A stretch of 64,000 nt of DNA from Dorea sp. (GTDB taxonomy: Bacteria > Bacillota > Clostridia > Lachnospirales > Lachnospiraceae), in the NCBI GenBank assembly GCA_022769185.1, contig JALEKG010000024.1, forward strand, positions 1 through 64,000, in the 5' to 3' direction. The translations under genes and the position numbers were made by a program. The notes below the pieces were generated by a model, which saw only the letters and a program-made list of their open reading frames with translations, made no database searches and was not told the origin of the DNA. This document shows positions 36,296-44,917 of this stretch, one piece after another. Positions within the stretch are counted from its first letter, which is position 1. Each line of letters starts with the position of its first letter.

Positions 36296-37693
36296 CTATG
36301 ATTCTTCCGCAAGTGCGGCCTTGATCATGATCGCACATTCTACACGTTTGCGCTGCATCTCACAGCCAATCTCATAGCAGTCATGGATCGTACCATGGAA
36401 ATTATACGAATTCGCCATGCAACCTCCGCTGCAATAGAACTTGGCAAAACAGTTTCTGCATTTTTCTTTCGAATATACGTTACAGCTTCTGAAATCATCC
36501 GCAATCTCAGGCTTTACAATTCCATCATCTACATTTCCCATCAGAAATTCTTCTTTTCCGACGAACTGATGACATGGATACAGATCTCCCCATGGTGTCA
36601 CTGCAAGGTATTCCGTTCCAGAGCCACAGCCGGATAATCGTTTAGCGACACACGGTCCACCGTCTAAGTCTATCATAAAATGGAAGAAATTAAAACCTTT
36701 TCCTTCTTTTTCCCGCTCAATCATTATCTTCGCAAGCTTATCATATTCTTCCATGATCTGTGGCAGATCTTCTTTACGAATTGCATATGGATCGCTCTCA
36801 TCTCCTACCACCGGTTCGATTGACATCTGCTTAAATCCGAGATCCGCAAAATGTAAAATATCATTCGAGAAATCCAGATTATTTCTGGTAAATGTTCCTC
36901 GGATATAATATTTCTCCTGATGTCTGCTTTCAGCCAGTTTCTGGAATTTTGGAACGATCAGATCATAACTGCCTTTTCCATTTCTGAATGGACGCATCCG
37001 GTCATTAACTTCTTTTCTTCCATCCAGACTCAAAACTACGTTATCCATTTCTTTATTTACAAACTCCTGAACATCATCATTGAGAAGTACCCCATTCGTC
37101 GTAACTGTAAAGCGGAAATGCTTGTCATGGATCTTCTCCTGTTCTCTTCCGTATGCGACCAGGTCCTTAACTACCTGCCAGTTCATCAGTGGTTCACCAC
37201 CAAAGAAATCCACCTCCAGGTTATGCCGGTTACCAGAATTCGCAATCAGAAAATCCAGTGCCTTCTTTCCAACTTCATAGCTCATCAGTGCGCGTCTTCC
37301 GTGATATTCTCCCTCTTCTGCGAAGCAGTACTTACACGCCAGATTACAATCATGAGCTATATGAAGACAAAGTGCCTTTACTACAGTTTTCCTTTTCTGT
37401 ACGACAGGAATCATACATTCATATGTATCTTTTACAAACAGCTGCCCGCCTTCGGTCAGCTCAATCACATCAGCAAGTGCATCCTGAATCTCACTTGTGT
37501 CGTAAGCCTGCCCCAACACTGTAACCAGCTTTTTTAGAATCTCCGGCTCCTTTAATGATTCCGCCGTCGGCTCTGCCTCTGGCGTATTTAACTGTTCGAT
37601 CACATCATAACAGACATCATCCACAACGTGAACGGATCCACTATAAACATCCATAACGATATTATATCCATTATTACGATACTGGTGAATCAA
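36296..37693 (-). CDS. scfB: SCIFF radical SAM maturase ScfB
   Basis: This 465-residue enzyme forms thioether crosslinks in the SCIFF peptide. Residues 1-95 form the peptide-binding N-terminal region, with the typical start MIHQYRNNGYNIVMDV. The radical SAM cluster motif is CNLACKYC (116-123), and the C-terminal SPASM domain has two more cluster sites marked by CGSG, LYPCHQF, CRNCFAKFYCSGGC and CYEIGC. The start is TTG at 37693 with AGGGG nine bases ahead, chosen because the family always begins at this point; the first downstream ATG would remove 13 conserved residues. The peptide gene lies 159 bases upstream. Confidence 0.94.
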   Translation of the reverse strand: MIHQYRNNGYNIVMDVYSGSVHVVDDVCYDVIEQLNTPEAEPTAESLKEPEILKKLVTVLGQAYDTSEIQDALADVIELTEGGQLFVKDTYECMIPVVQKRKTVVKALCLHIAHDCNLACKYCFAEEGEYHGRRALMSYEVGKKALDFLIANSGNRHNLEVDFFGGEPLMNWQVVKDLVAYGREQEKIHDKHFRFTVTTNGVLLNDDVQEFVNKEMDNVVLSLDGRKEVNDRMRPFRNGKGSYDLIVPKFQKLAESRHQEKYYIRGTFTRNNLDFSNDILHFADLGFKQMSIEPVVGDESDPYAIRKEDLPQIMEEYDKLAKIMIEREKEGKGFNFFHFMIDLDGGPCVAKRLSGCGSGTEYLAVTPWGDLYPCHQFVGKEEFLMGNVDDGIVKPEIADDFRSCNVYSKEKCRNCFAKFYCSGGCMANSYNFHGTIHDCYEIGCEMQRKRVECAIMIKAALAEES

Positions 37694-37797
37694 CGTATAT
37701 ACCCCTTTCTGTATCTTAATCTCATTTTTCTATCAGATCATAAGGATAAAATCCCTGCTGCATATCTGAAAATCATTTTCATTTCCATGAACAACAA

Positions 37798-37830
37798 GAA
37801 ACAGCGACCCATACAAAAGACCGCTGTCCC
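37798..37830 (-). terminator. Hairpin with U-rich tail between scfA and scfB
   Basis: On the minus strand arms GGGACAGCG and CGCTGTTTC (9 pairs, two G-U) are followed by TTGTTGTTC. This is a weak terminator that could reduce read-through from peptide to maturase. Confidence 0.5.
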
Positions 37831-37852
37831 GAGTATTCCATATGATTTTAAC

Positions 37853-37993
37853 TTATTTGTTGTGTTCGCAAGTCTGGTTTCCTACTGTGCAGGATGTCTT
37901 ACATGCTGACTGGCAGGATGTCTGGCATTCACCGCATCCACTCTTCTTCAGATTGCTGTTCATGGGTTTGTTCAATGATTTTACATGTTTCAT
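37853..37993 (-). CDS. scfA: SCIFF precursor peptide (six cysteines in forty-five residues)
   Basis: A 46-residue peptide missed by length cut-offs. It begins MKHVKSLNKPMNSNLKKS and carries six cysteines at residues 20, 23, 27, 31, 35 and 42. The spacing CxxCxxxCxxxCxxxC then a six-residue gap is that of the SCIFF family. The conserved leader part precedes the Cys-rich core with a Thr between Cys pairs. SCIFF is one of the most widely kept peptides in Clostridia; its maturase ScfB links a Cys to a Thr alpha-carbon, but the peptide's job is unknown. It has a ribosome site (AAGGAGGG) and its own promoter. Confidence 0.95.
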   Translation of the reverse strand: MKHVKSLNKPMNSNLKKSGCGECQTSCQSACKTSCTVGNQTCEHNK

Positions 37994-38029
37994 GACCGTA
38001 TCCCTCCTTACCTTTGCTTAACTTATGCT

Positions 38030-38058
38030 ATTATACCATCTTAGTTTTATTTTCGCAA
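38030..38058 (-). promoter_or_regulatory. Promoter of scfA
   Basis: On the minus strand TTGCGA (complement of 38053-38058) and an extended -10, TGGTATAAT (TATAAT is the complement of 38030-38035), are 17 bases apart. The transcript would start about 30 bases before the peptide's ATG. Confidence 0.75.
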
Positions 38059-38120
38059 TCCTTTTATAATTCTGGTTTTAAGAAATCCTATCAGATTTTC
38101 AGATCAGTGCCTGCCCTTTT

Positions 38121-38495
38121 TCATGAGATCATTCCTCCAGTCATGCCTCCGCCCGCGCAGAGAATCAACGTCATTAGCAAACTGGTTCCACTTCCATTTA
38201 ATGTATGATACACTCCTAAAGTAATCAATAAAAGTAACGTAAAATATCCAACACCGAGTCCCAGTCCCCAGATAAATCTTCGGACTCTGGCCATCTTTCC
38301 TATGACAATCCCTCCAATCAGAGTTGCCGCCACATAGATTCCTGTGATTGCCGCTGAAACAATCCCCTCATTTAATTCAAATTTATACAGGGCCATCGCA
38401 AGTGCAAGCAGTAATATTCCTGTAACAATATAAGATACCAGGAGTGATTTTATCACCCACATGACTTTCGAATCTTTCTGAATCCTTCTATCCAT
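38121..38495 (-). CDS. TIGR04086-family membrane protein
   Basis: A 124-residue protein with four hydrophobic helices (LLVSYIVTGILLLAL, VSAAITGIYVAATLIGGIVIG, FIWGLGLGVGYFTLLLLI, LLMTLILCAGGGMTGG) and short basic loops. It matches the TIGR04086 family, which in Clostridia is found beside SCIFF and secDF genes. Its function is unknown; the position suggests a link with export of the SCIFF peptide or with SecDF, though that is inference. The ribosome site AAGGAGGG is strong. Confidence 0.82.
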   Translation of the reverse strand: MDRRIQKDSKVMWVIKSLLVSYIVTGILLLALAMALYKFELNEGIVSAAITGIYVAATLIGGIVIGKMARVRRFIWGLGLGVGYFTLLLLITLGVYHTLNGSGTSLLMTLILCAGGGMTGGMIS

Positions 38496-38548
38496 CCCAT
38501 CCCTCCTTGTCTATCACAAGTTATGATGGGAAATCCTGTTTTATTCCA

Positions 38549-39097
38549 CTATTGCTCCATCTGACGTCCAAGAAATGCAGAGGCACATGTTGCCATCTTT
38601 TGTTCCAGTTCTGTAAGCCTCTTTTTGACATCTTTGGATAATAAAATTACACCACCAATAACATCACCCTCACAAATAATCGGACTGATCACCTCGTATG
38701 CATATTCTTCTTCTGAGGTATCTGTCACCGGAACATATTTTTTCTCTCCTTCCGCTGCTGCCACCTGCGATCTTCCTTCCAGAAGCTTTTCCAATTGCCT
38801 GCTGATATATTTATCCTGAAGCTCCTTCTTGCCAGCTCCAGAAGCTGCAATAATCTGATCCATATCACAGACACATACCAGGCATCCTACTGTCTGAGAC
38901 AGACTTTCCGCATACTGTCTGGCAAATGTAGACAATTCTCCGATGGGAGAATATTTTTTTAAAATAATCTCCCCTTCCCGGTCTGTAAATATTTCCAGTG
39001 GATCTCCTTCCCGGATCCGCAGAGTTCTCCGGATTTCTTTTGGGATGACTACACGGCCCAGATCATCGATTCTTCGTACAATTCCTGTAGCTTTCAT
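38549..39097 (-). CDS. spoVT: Stage V sporulation protein T
   Basis: This 182-residue regulator acts late in the forespore and tunes sigma-G-dependent genes. Residues 1-52 form the AbrB-like swapped-hairpin DNA-binding domain (GIVRRIDDLGRVVIPKEIRR), and residues 56-180 form the GAF-like domain (LVCVCDMDQIIAASGAGKK). Both domains and the length match SpoVT rather than AbrB. The ribosome site is GGAGGAATTTT. It lies upstream of the TIGR04086 gene and the SCIFF locus. Confidence 0.93.
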   Translation of the reverse strand: MKATGIVRRIDDLGRVVIPKEIRRTLRIREGDPLEIFTDREGEIILKKYSPIGELSTFARQYAESLSQTVGCLVCVCDMDQIIAASGAGKKELQDKYISRQLEKLLEGRSQVAAAEGEKKYVPVTDTSEEEYAYEVISPIICEGDVIGGVILLSKDVKKRLTELEQKMATCASAFLGRQMEQ

Positions 39098-39174
39098 CTA
39101 AAATTCCTCCATTTACTGTACTTTCTTCCATTGTTGGAATTAGTATCTGTAAATAGAGGAATTTTATACTTCGT

Positions 39175-40026
39175 TTATACCACTATCCTTATGCAGATGT
39201 AACATTTCCCATCTTTTTTATCTGTGCTTACAAAAATATCTCCTTTATATTTCTTAATCAGCATTCTTGCATTATATAATCCAAGTCCATGTTTTTCACT
39301 ATCCGATTTTGTCGAATACCCTTTATCGAAGAAGCGGTCAATCTCTTTTAACCGTGTATCTTCTATCTGGTTTCTGATTGCAAACACCAGTCTGTCATTT
39401 TCTGAATCGAGCTCCATAATCACCTGATTTTTTTCTTCACTGCATGCTTCATACGCATTGTCGACCAAAGTTCCCACAATTTCAATCAGATGATGTTCCG
39501 AGATACCAGAAATGATCTCCAGGCTTTTCACTTCTACTTCGGTCTTAATATAATCTGGTGCACGCATGATTTTACTATACAGAAATCCCGCAAGGACTTT
39601 ATCGCTGATTCTGAGCAGAGGAAGATAATGCCGGCTGTCATCATCCCGGACAACCTCCGTAATATACTCTGACTGTCTTGCAACCAGTTCATCATAATTA
39701 TCTACCGTCAGATGCATATTCAAGATTGCATTCATATGATTATCAAATTCATGCTGCTTGACACGGATTTCTTTCACCAGCTCTTCCAGGGGCTGAATAT
39801 AGTGCTGATACAACTTGATCTCAGATTCCTGTTTCTGTATGATCAAATAATTTTTCCGCCAGTCTGCAATCCCCCAGACATTCACTACAACCATCAGCAG
39901 AAACATGAGGAAAATCCGATAATCGAATGTACCGCTGACCAAAAAATCAATTACAAGATAAACCGATGCCAAAAGTGCCAGTATACAAAATATTCTGTAT
40001 AAAAACTTTCTTACCCATTCAATCAC
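39175..40026 (-). CDS. GHKL-type sensor histidine kinase
   Basis: A 283-residue kinase with two N-terminal membrane helices (about residues 11-32 and 37-55), a coiled-coil, the phospho-acceptor region VKQHEFDNHMNAI with its His, and the C-terminal ATPase domain (GTLVDNAYEAC, HGLGLYNARMLIKKY). This belongs to the AgrC-like HATPase_c_5 group, which usually senses peptides. The sensor part is too short for a large ligand domain. The GTG at 40026 overlaps the TGA of the response regulator gene (GTGA) and has GGGAGG eight bases upstream; it is preferred to the TTG two codons earlier. Confidence 0.88.
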   Translation of the reverse strand: MIEWVRKFLYRIFCILALLASVYLVIDFLVSGTFDYRIFLMFLLMVVVNVWGIADWRKNYLIIQKQESEIKLYQHYIQPLEELVKEIRVKQHEFDNHMNAILNMHLTVDNYDELVARQSEYITEVVRDDDSRHYLPLLRISDKVLAGFLYSKIMRAPDYIKTEVEVKSLEIISGISEHHLIEIVGTLVDNAYEACSEEKNQVIMELDSENDRLVFAIRNQIEDTRLKEIDRFFDKGYSTKSDSEKHGLGLYNARMLIKKYKGDIFVSTDKKDGKCYICIRIVV

Positions 40027-40742
40027 TGACAAAGCCTCCCGATTTCTGACTTGTAAGTCACTCCGATTTCCACAACATCTTCACAATTTTTTAATTTGAT
40101 GATACGATTCACAGTATCATAGTACTCTACTTCTCTCTTGTTGACAACGAACATCCGATGACATTGCAGGAACATATCTTCCGGAACCTTCTGTAGAATC
40201 TGTTTTAGACTAATGTATGGAATATTCCACTCCTTCTCCTTCATATGAATCCGGATTCCTCGTGGAATTGCTTCAATATACCGGATGTTATCACAATTGA
40301 TCTGATAATTGATCCCATCCTTTTTCACAACAATCACTGGTGGCTTTTCTTGTTTTTCCTTTTCCAAAACTTTTCTTACCACTTCAATCACCTGTTTTTC
40401 AGAAAAAGGCTTCATAATATATTGATAACAGTGCAGTTCGCGATATGCCTGCATCTCCATGGCCCCTATTGCTGTTACCATCACAATCGGAGTAAATGAA
40501 TACTGAAACTGTTCCCTGATCTCTCTGGCAAAGAGGATCCCACCGATATCTTCACGGTTATCACCGCTGAGATTCACATCCAGAAGAAACAGGCCATACC
40601 GGATCTCATTATGCAAAAGCTTTCTTGCTTCCTGATAAGAAGAAGAAGTATGTACAGCAATCTCATCAGAATAATCTGTCAGTATTTTTTCCAATGCTCT
40701 CAATGAATTCAGATCATCTTCCAAAATCAAAACATGTACCAC
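40023..40742 (-). CDS. LytTR-type response regulator
   Basis: A 239-residue regulator. The receiver domain covers residues 1-125 with the phospho-accepting Asp in LFLLDVNLSGD; the LytTR DNA-binding domain covers about 140-235 (YIEAIPRGIRIHMKEKEW, FLQCHRMFVVNKREVEYYD). It starts at GTG with GGAGAGGATT before it and is coupled to the kinase. The target is not evident; no agrB/agrD-like peptide gene lies beside it. It follows the SPFH gene by 35 bases and may share its transcript. Confidence 0.9.
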   Translation of the reverse strand: MVHVLILEDDLNSLRALEKILTDYSDEIAVHTSSSYQEARKLLHNEIRYGLFLLDVNLSGDNREDIGGILFAREIREQFQYSFTPIVMVTAIGAMEMQAYRELHCYQYIMKPFSEKQVIEVVRKVLEKEKQEKPPVIVVKKDGINYQINCDNIRYIEAIPRGIRIHMKEKEWNIPYISLKQILQKVPEDMFLQCHRMFVVNKREVEYYDTVNRIIKLKNCEDVVEIGVTYKSEIGRLCQ

Positions 40743-40777
40743 AATCCTCTCCCCCTCTTATCTTTTGTTTCCATATT

Positions 40778-41707
40778 TTATTCAGAAATGATTTCTTTTG
40801 CACTCTTTGCAAGCCCTGCAAGACTCTGAATCTCTGATGGAATAATGATCTTGGTCGCCTGACCGTCAGCTGCTTTTTCAAATGCCTCCAGACTCTTCAT
40901 CGTAAGAACTGCCTGATCTGCTCCTGCTTCCTTCAGGAAACGGATACCATCTGCATTTGCCTGCTGTACTTTCAAAATAGCTGCTGCTTCACCTTCTGCC
41001 TCACGGATCATTGCCTCCTTCTTCGCCTCTGCGCGGAGAATTGCCGCCTGTTTCTCTGCCTCAGCATCCAGAATCGCAGATTCTTTTTGTCCTTCTGCTA
41101 CCAGAATCGTAGATTTCTTTTCTCCTTCTGCACGGAGAATTGCCTCTCTTCGTTCACGCTCTGCTTTCATCTGCTTTTCCATCGCATCCTGTATAGCAGA
41201 TGGCGGAATGATATTCTTTAACTCCACACGATTTACCTTAATCCCCCAGGGATCCGTTGCTTCATCCAGTGACGCACGCATCTTGGTATTGATCGTTTCT
41301 CTGGATGTCAAGGTTTGATCCAGCTCAAGATCACCAATAATATTACGCAGAGTCGTCGCAGTCAGATTTTCAATTGCCATGATTGGATTCGCCACTCCAT
41401 AGCAGAACATTTTGGGATCTGTAATCTGATAAAATACCACAGTATCAATTCTCATAGTTACATTATCCTTTGTGATCACCGGCTGTGGATCAAAATCCAC
41501 TACCTGCTCTTTTAAATCTACTTTTCTTGCCACACGGTCAATAATCGGCATTTTAAAATGAAGTCCTGTATTCCAGGTTGCCTGATACGCTCCCAGTCTC
41601 TCTACAACAACCGCTCTTGCCTGAGGTACAATTTTGATACAGGAAACCAGTAATACTAAAATAATAATGACAATAATAATAATTGCTACAAATCCAATAT
41701 TCATCAT
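40778..41707 (-). CDS. SPFH/Band-7 family protein (stomatin-like)
   Basis: A 309-residue protein with an N-terminal membrane helix (residues 5-24, Ile/Val-rich), an SPFH domain (IVPQARAVVVERLGAYQATW, TSRETINTKMRASLDEATDPWG) and a long Glu/Ala/Lys coiled-coil. It resembles slipins/QmcA, which form membrane microdomains or rings. It lies two bases from the NfeD gene, its usual partner, whose end holds its ribosome site. Probably part of a membrane-domain scaffold. Confidence 0.9.
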   Translation of the reverse strand: MMNIGFVAIIIIVIIILVLLVSCIKIVPQARAVVVERLGAYQATWNTGLHFKMPIIDRVARKVDLKEQVVDFDPQPVITKDNVTMRIDTVVFYQITDPKMFCYGVANPIMAIENLTATTLRNIIGDLELDQTLTSRETINTKMRASLDEATDPWGIKVNRVELKNIIPPSAIQDAMEKQMKAERERREAILRAEGEKKSTILVAEGQKESAILDAEAEKQAAILRAEAKKEAMIREAEGEAAAILKVQQANADGIRFLKEAGADQAVLTMKSLEAFEKAADGQATKIIIPSEIQSLAGLAKSAKEIISE

Positions 41708-41709
41708 TT

Positions 41710-42168
41710 TTACTCCTCCTCATACTTTTTTACAATTAACTTTACTCCTGAAATGGTGACTACCTTTACCAGTGTATCCGGTTCCAGAATCTCATCATCC
41801 TTCTCTGCTCTTACCGTCCACTCCTGACCATTTACCACTGCCATTCCTGTCTGGTGAAGATTATCCACTTTCTCTACGATACGTATCGTTTTCCCTATGA
41901 TTCCTTCGTAATTCGTTTTTTCCCGCTGCGAATTAATGAACTTCACCGCAAACGGTCTTGTAAACCAGAGAAGAACGAATGTTACGATAAAAAAAGCAAC
42001 AACCTGCCATACGAGAGAGACATTCAGAAGACTTAAAAGAAGTGCGATCAAGGCACCTCCTGCAGCCCAGATACTGGTCAGTCCCACCGTAATGATCTCA
42101 ACAAGCAAGAGAAGAATCAGAAGAATCAACCAGACAACTGTCATATGATTTTCCTGAATCATTGTCAT
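41710..42168 (-). CDS. NfeD-family membrane protein
   Basis: A 152-residue protein of the short NfeD type. Residues 9-75 hold three or four membrane helices (VVWLILLILLLLVEIITVGL, VWQVVAFFIVTFVLLWFT) and residues 85-150 form the OB-fold domain (GIIGKTIRIVEKVDNLHQTG, GQEWTVRAEKD). The protease domain of long NfeD is absent. NfeD-SPFH pairs co-localise in membrane microdomains. The ATG at 42168 has GGAAG nine bases ahead. Confidence 0.9.
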   Translation of the reverse strand: MTMIQENHMTVVWLILLILLLLVEIITVGLTSIWAAGGALIALLLSLLNVSLVWQVVAFFIVTFVLLWFTRPFAVKFINSQREKTNYEGIIGKTIRIVEKVDNLHQTGMAVVNGQEWTVRAEKDDEILEPDTLVKVVTISGVKLIVKKYEEE

Positions 42169-42306
42169 ATGCTCTTCACTTCCTTTCTTGTTGTCTACAT
42201 TTTAACAAAGCCCGTTATCCCGGGCAATACCTTTTGAGTGAATGCAGTGATTTCGTGTTTGAATATATGTTACCCCTATCATATGGTCCGTAAAATATGC
42301 CCCGAT

Positions 42307-42356
42307 AAAAAAAACGGCACAACCAAGGAATTTTCTTTCCCGGTTGTACCGTTTTT
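42307..42356 (-). terminator. Terminator of the DnaK-like gene
   Basis: The stem AAAACGG-C-ACAACC / GGTTGT-A-CCGTTTT is followed on the minus strand by a run of eight T. It lies 47 bases past the stop codon. Confidence 0.85.
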
Positions 42357-42402
42357 CACGTATATATCCATACTTTAAAAAGGAACCATTCCTTTTTGTT
42401 TT

Positions 42403-44157
42403 TTATCTCAATCTGGAAACAGCTTCTTCCAGTTTTTCTTTCGCATCACGGATTTCCCCTGCTTCCATGGCCGTCATCTTCTCCGGATTACACTTACATA
42501 CTCGCTTGTTCAGCTCAGACCAGCAGGCTTTTGCATTCTTATAGTCTTTTTTATCAGACGTTTTCTTCGCTTCCTCAATCTGTGGAGACACCTGGCTCAG
42601 ATACTGCTCTGCCTCATTCCGGATATCAATGAATTCTTTCCGTTCTCCATCGGCAGCTTCATATTCTTTTGCATCCCGGATTGCCTGTTCGATCTCTTCT
42701 TCTGACATATTGCTGCTGGAAGTAATCGTAATCTGCTGTGCTTTTCCGGTTCCCAGATCTTTTGCAGATACTGTCACGATTCCATTTGCGTCAATCTCAA
42801 AAGTTACTTCAATCTGCGGGACACCAGCCAACGCCTTTTTAATTCCATCCAGCCGGAATTCTCCCAACAACTTATTATCTTTTGCAAATCTCCGCTCTCC
42901 CTGAAGAACTTTGATATCTACAGATTTCTGGAAATTTCCTGCCGTTGTAAAAATCTGGCTGTACTTTGCCGGAATCGTCGTATTTCTCCGGATCAGTGGA
43001 GTTGCCACACCGCCAACCGTCTCGATCGACAGTGTTAGTGGAGTTACATCCATCAGAATCATCTCGGAAGCAGTACTTCCCACAATCAGCTGTCCACTTA
43101 GCTTTTCTGCCTGAATTGCAGCTCCGGATGCTACACATTCATCCGGATTCACATTCTTGGAAGGCTCCAGCCCTGTCAGCATTTTCACTTTTGCCTGCAC
43201 AGCCGGAATTCTGGTAGAACCGCCCACCAATAATACCTTTGTAAGTTGAGAAGATGTAATCCCCGCATCTGCCAGCGCCTGCTGCACCGGTCCTGCCGTA
43301 CGATCCACCAGATCAGCCGTCAGCTCATCAAATTTTGCTCTGGTCAATGTCAGATCCATATGCTTCGGTCCATCTTTTCCCACTGCAAGATAAGGAATAT
43401 TAATCATTGCTGTTGTTGCAGATGAAAGAGTCTTCTTTGCTTTCTCTGCTTCTTCCCGGACTCTTTGCATTGCTGTCACATCTTTGCGGATATCGACCCG
43501 TTCCTGCCTCTTAAATTCTGCTACCAGATAATCCACAATTCTTGCGTCAAAGTCATCCCCGCCCAGATGATTATCTCCGGCAGTTGCCAGAACTTCAATC
43601 AGGTTATCTCCAATCTCAATCACAGAGACATCGAAGGTCCCGCCGCCAAGGTCATACACCAGAATTTTCTGTTCCATTCCATTCACAAGTCCATAAGCAA
43701 ATGCCGCTGCTGTAGGTTCATTGATGATTCGAAGAACATTCAGCCCTGCAATTCTTCCCGCATCCTTTGTTGCCTGGCGCTGTGCATCCGTAAAATATGC
43801 CGGAACTGTAATTACTGCATCATTCACAGTATCGCCAAGATAACTTTCTGCATCTTTTTTCAGTTTGGACAAGATCATTGCCGATATTTCCTGTGGCGTA
43901 TATTTTTTCCCATTTCGTTTAAAACGATAATCCGTTCCCATCTGACGTTTGATCGATGCAACCGTTCCATCTGTATTCACTGCCGCCTGGCGCTTGGCAA
44001 GGTCTCCTACCAGACGCTCACCGTTTTTCGTAAATGCTACTACGGAAGGAGTGGTCCTTCCTCCTTCAGCATTGGGGATCACAACGATCTCACTCCCCAC
44101 CATTGCTGCCATACAGCTATTTGTTGTTCCAAGATCAATTCCTATTGCTTTTGCCAT
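42403..44157 (-). CDS. Hsp70 (DnaK) paralogue with shortened C-terminus
   Basis: A 584-residue Hsp70. The ATPase domain has all the motifs ([43 protein letters not shown]) and the substrate-binding sheet is present ([26 protein letters not shown]). The lid is shortened and ends [17 protein letters not shown], with Cys residues ([16 protein letters not shown]) and no disordered tail. The usual bacterial DnaK is about 610-640 residues. No grpE, dnaJ or hrcA is adjacent and no CIRCE operator is seen upstream, so this is probably a second copy with a separate role, not the main heat-shock chaperone. Confidence 0.88.
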   Translation of the reverse strand: MAKAIGIDLGTTNSCMAAMVGSEIVVIPNAEGGRTTPSVVAFTKNGERLVGDLAKRQAAVNTDGTVASIKRQMGTDYRFKRNGKKYTPQEISAMILSKLKKDAESYLGDTVNDAVITVPAYFTDAQRQATKDAGRIAGLNVLRIINEPTAAAFAYGLVNGMEQKILVYDLGGGTFDVSVIEIGDNLIEVLATAGDNHLGGDDFDARIVDYLVAEFKRQERVDIRKDVTAMQRVREEAEKAKKTLSSATTAMINIPYLAVGKDGPKHMDLTLTRAKFDELTADLVDRTAGPVQQALADAGITSSQLTKVLLVGGSTRIPAVQAKVKMLTGLEPSKNVNPDECVASGAAIQAEKLSGQLIVGSTASEMILMDVTPLTLSIETVGGVATPLIRRNTTIPAKYSQIFTTAGNFQKSVDIKVLQGERRFAKDNKLLGEFRLDGIKKALAGVPQIEVTFEIDANGIVTVSAKDLGTGKAQQITITSSSNMSEEEIEQAIRDAKEYEAADGERKEFIDIRNEAEQYLSQVSPQIEEAKKTSDKKDYKNAKACWSELNKRVCKCNPEKMTAMEAGEIRDAKEKLEEAVSRLR

Positions 44158-44378
44158 GTTCCATGTTTCCTTTCTTTTTCCAATTCCTGCGTCCCTTTTT
44201 ACATACTTTTTCTCACTTCTTTCATCTTAAATCTTTTCAGCCAAAATACAATGAACATACCAGAAAATATCTCTTAAAAAACTGTGAACTCTTCGCACAC
44301 CACAGGCGTTGGTACAGGAGAAAACACTCATCTTGAATAACATCTAGATTTTGTCTGGATATTTTATGCATAATTTTG

Positions 44379-44384
44379 TATAAT
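44379..44384 (+). promoter_or_regulatory. Candidate -10 box of yqeY
   Basis: TATAAT lies 31 bases upstream of the yqeY start. No clear -35 is visible at the right spacing, so the promoter is only partly defined. The 44158-44414 gap otherwise holds no gene and no CIRCE repeat. Confidence 0.4.
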
Positions 44385-44414
44385 ATCTTCAGACAATGTT
44401 AGGAGGAATGTATC

Positions 44415-44861
44415 ATGAGCAAAATTGAAGAAGTTCGTGGTGATATGGTCAAAGCCATGAAAGCCGGCGACAAAGAAACAAAAGAAACTTTATCTATGCT
44501 GCTTGCAGCCCTTAAGAATAAAGCCATTGATAAACGCTCTGACTTAACACCTGAAGAAGAAACTCAGGTTATCTTAAAAGAAATCAAGCAGACCAAAGAA
44601 ACTTTGGAAATGACCCCTGCAGACCGCACCGAGATTATCGAAGAATGTAATAAACGTCTCGCTGTATTAGAGCAATATGCTCCAAAAATGATGGATGAAA
44701 CTGAGATCAAAGAGGTGATCACTTCTGTCCTTGCAGAAATGGGCCTGGATGCACCAACTGCCAAAGACAAAGGAAAGATTATGAAAAACCTGATGCCAAA
44801 AGTAAAGGGAAAAGCAGACGGTAAACTAGTCAACGATATCGTAGCTACATTCATAAGATAA
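44415..44861 (+). CDS. GatB/YqeY domain protein
   Basis: A 148-residue protein of the YqeY family, similar to the C-terminal tail domain of the GatB amidotransferase subunit. It is helical throughout, with the conserved segments MKAGDKETKETLSMLLAAL and KGKADGKLVNDIV near the C-terminus. The GatB tail binds the tRNA elbow, so YqeY may bind RNA, but its function is not settled. It has AGGAGG upstream and ends in a bidirectional terminator. Confidence 0.9.
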   Translation: MSKIEEVRGDMVKAMKAGDKETKETLSMLLAALKNKAIDKRSDLTPEEETQVILKEIKQTKETLEMTPADRTEIIEECNKRLAVLEQYAPKMMDETEIKEVITSVLAEMGLDAPTAKDKGKIMKNLMPKVKGKADGKLVNDIVATFIR

Positions 44862-44869
44862 TAGGTGAT

Positions 44870-44909
44870 AAAAAACCTGGAAATCCATATTGGTTTTCCA
44901 GGTTTTATT
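44870..44909. terminator. Bidirectional terminator, yqeY / PPIase lipoprotein
   Basis: The stem AAAACCTGGAAA/TTTTCCAGGTTTT lies between two convergent genes, with A and T runs on both sides. Confidence 0.85.
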
Positions 44910-44917
44910 ATCATTTC

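Noticed and set aside
43465..44277. 270-codon plus-strand frame opposite the DnaK-like gene
   Set aside because: Cys/His/Ile-rich antisense shadow of a well-supported gene; no ribosome site.
44158..44414. CIRCE operator upstream of the DnaK-like gene
   Set aside because: No TTAGCACTC/GAGTGCTAA inverted repeat is present in the gap.
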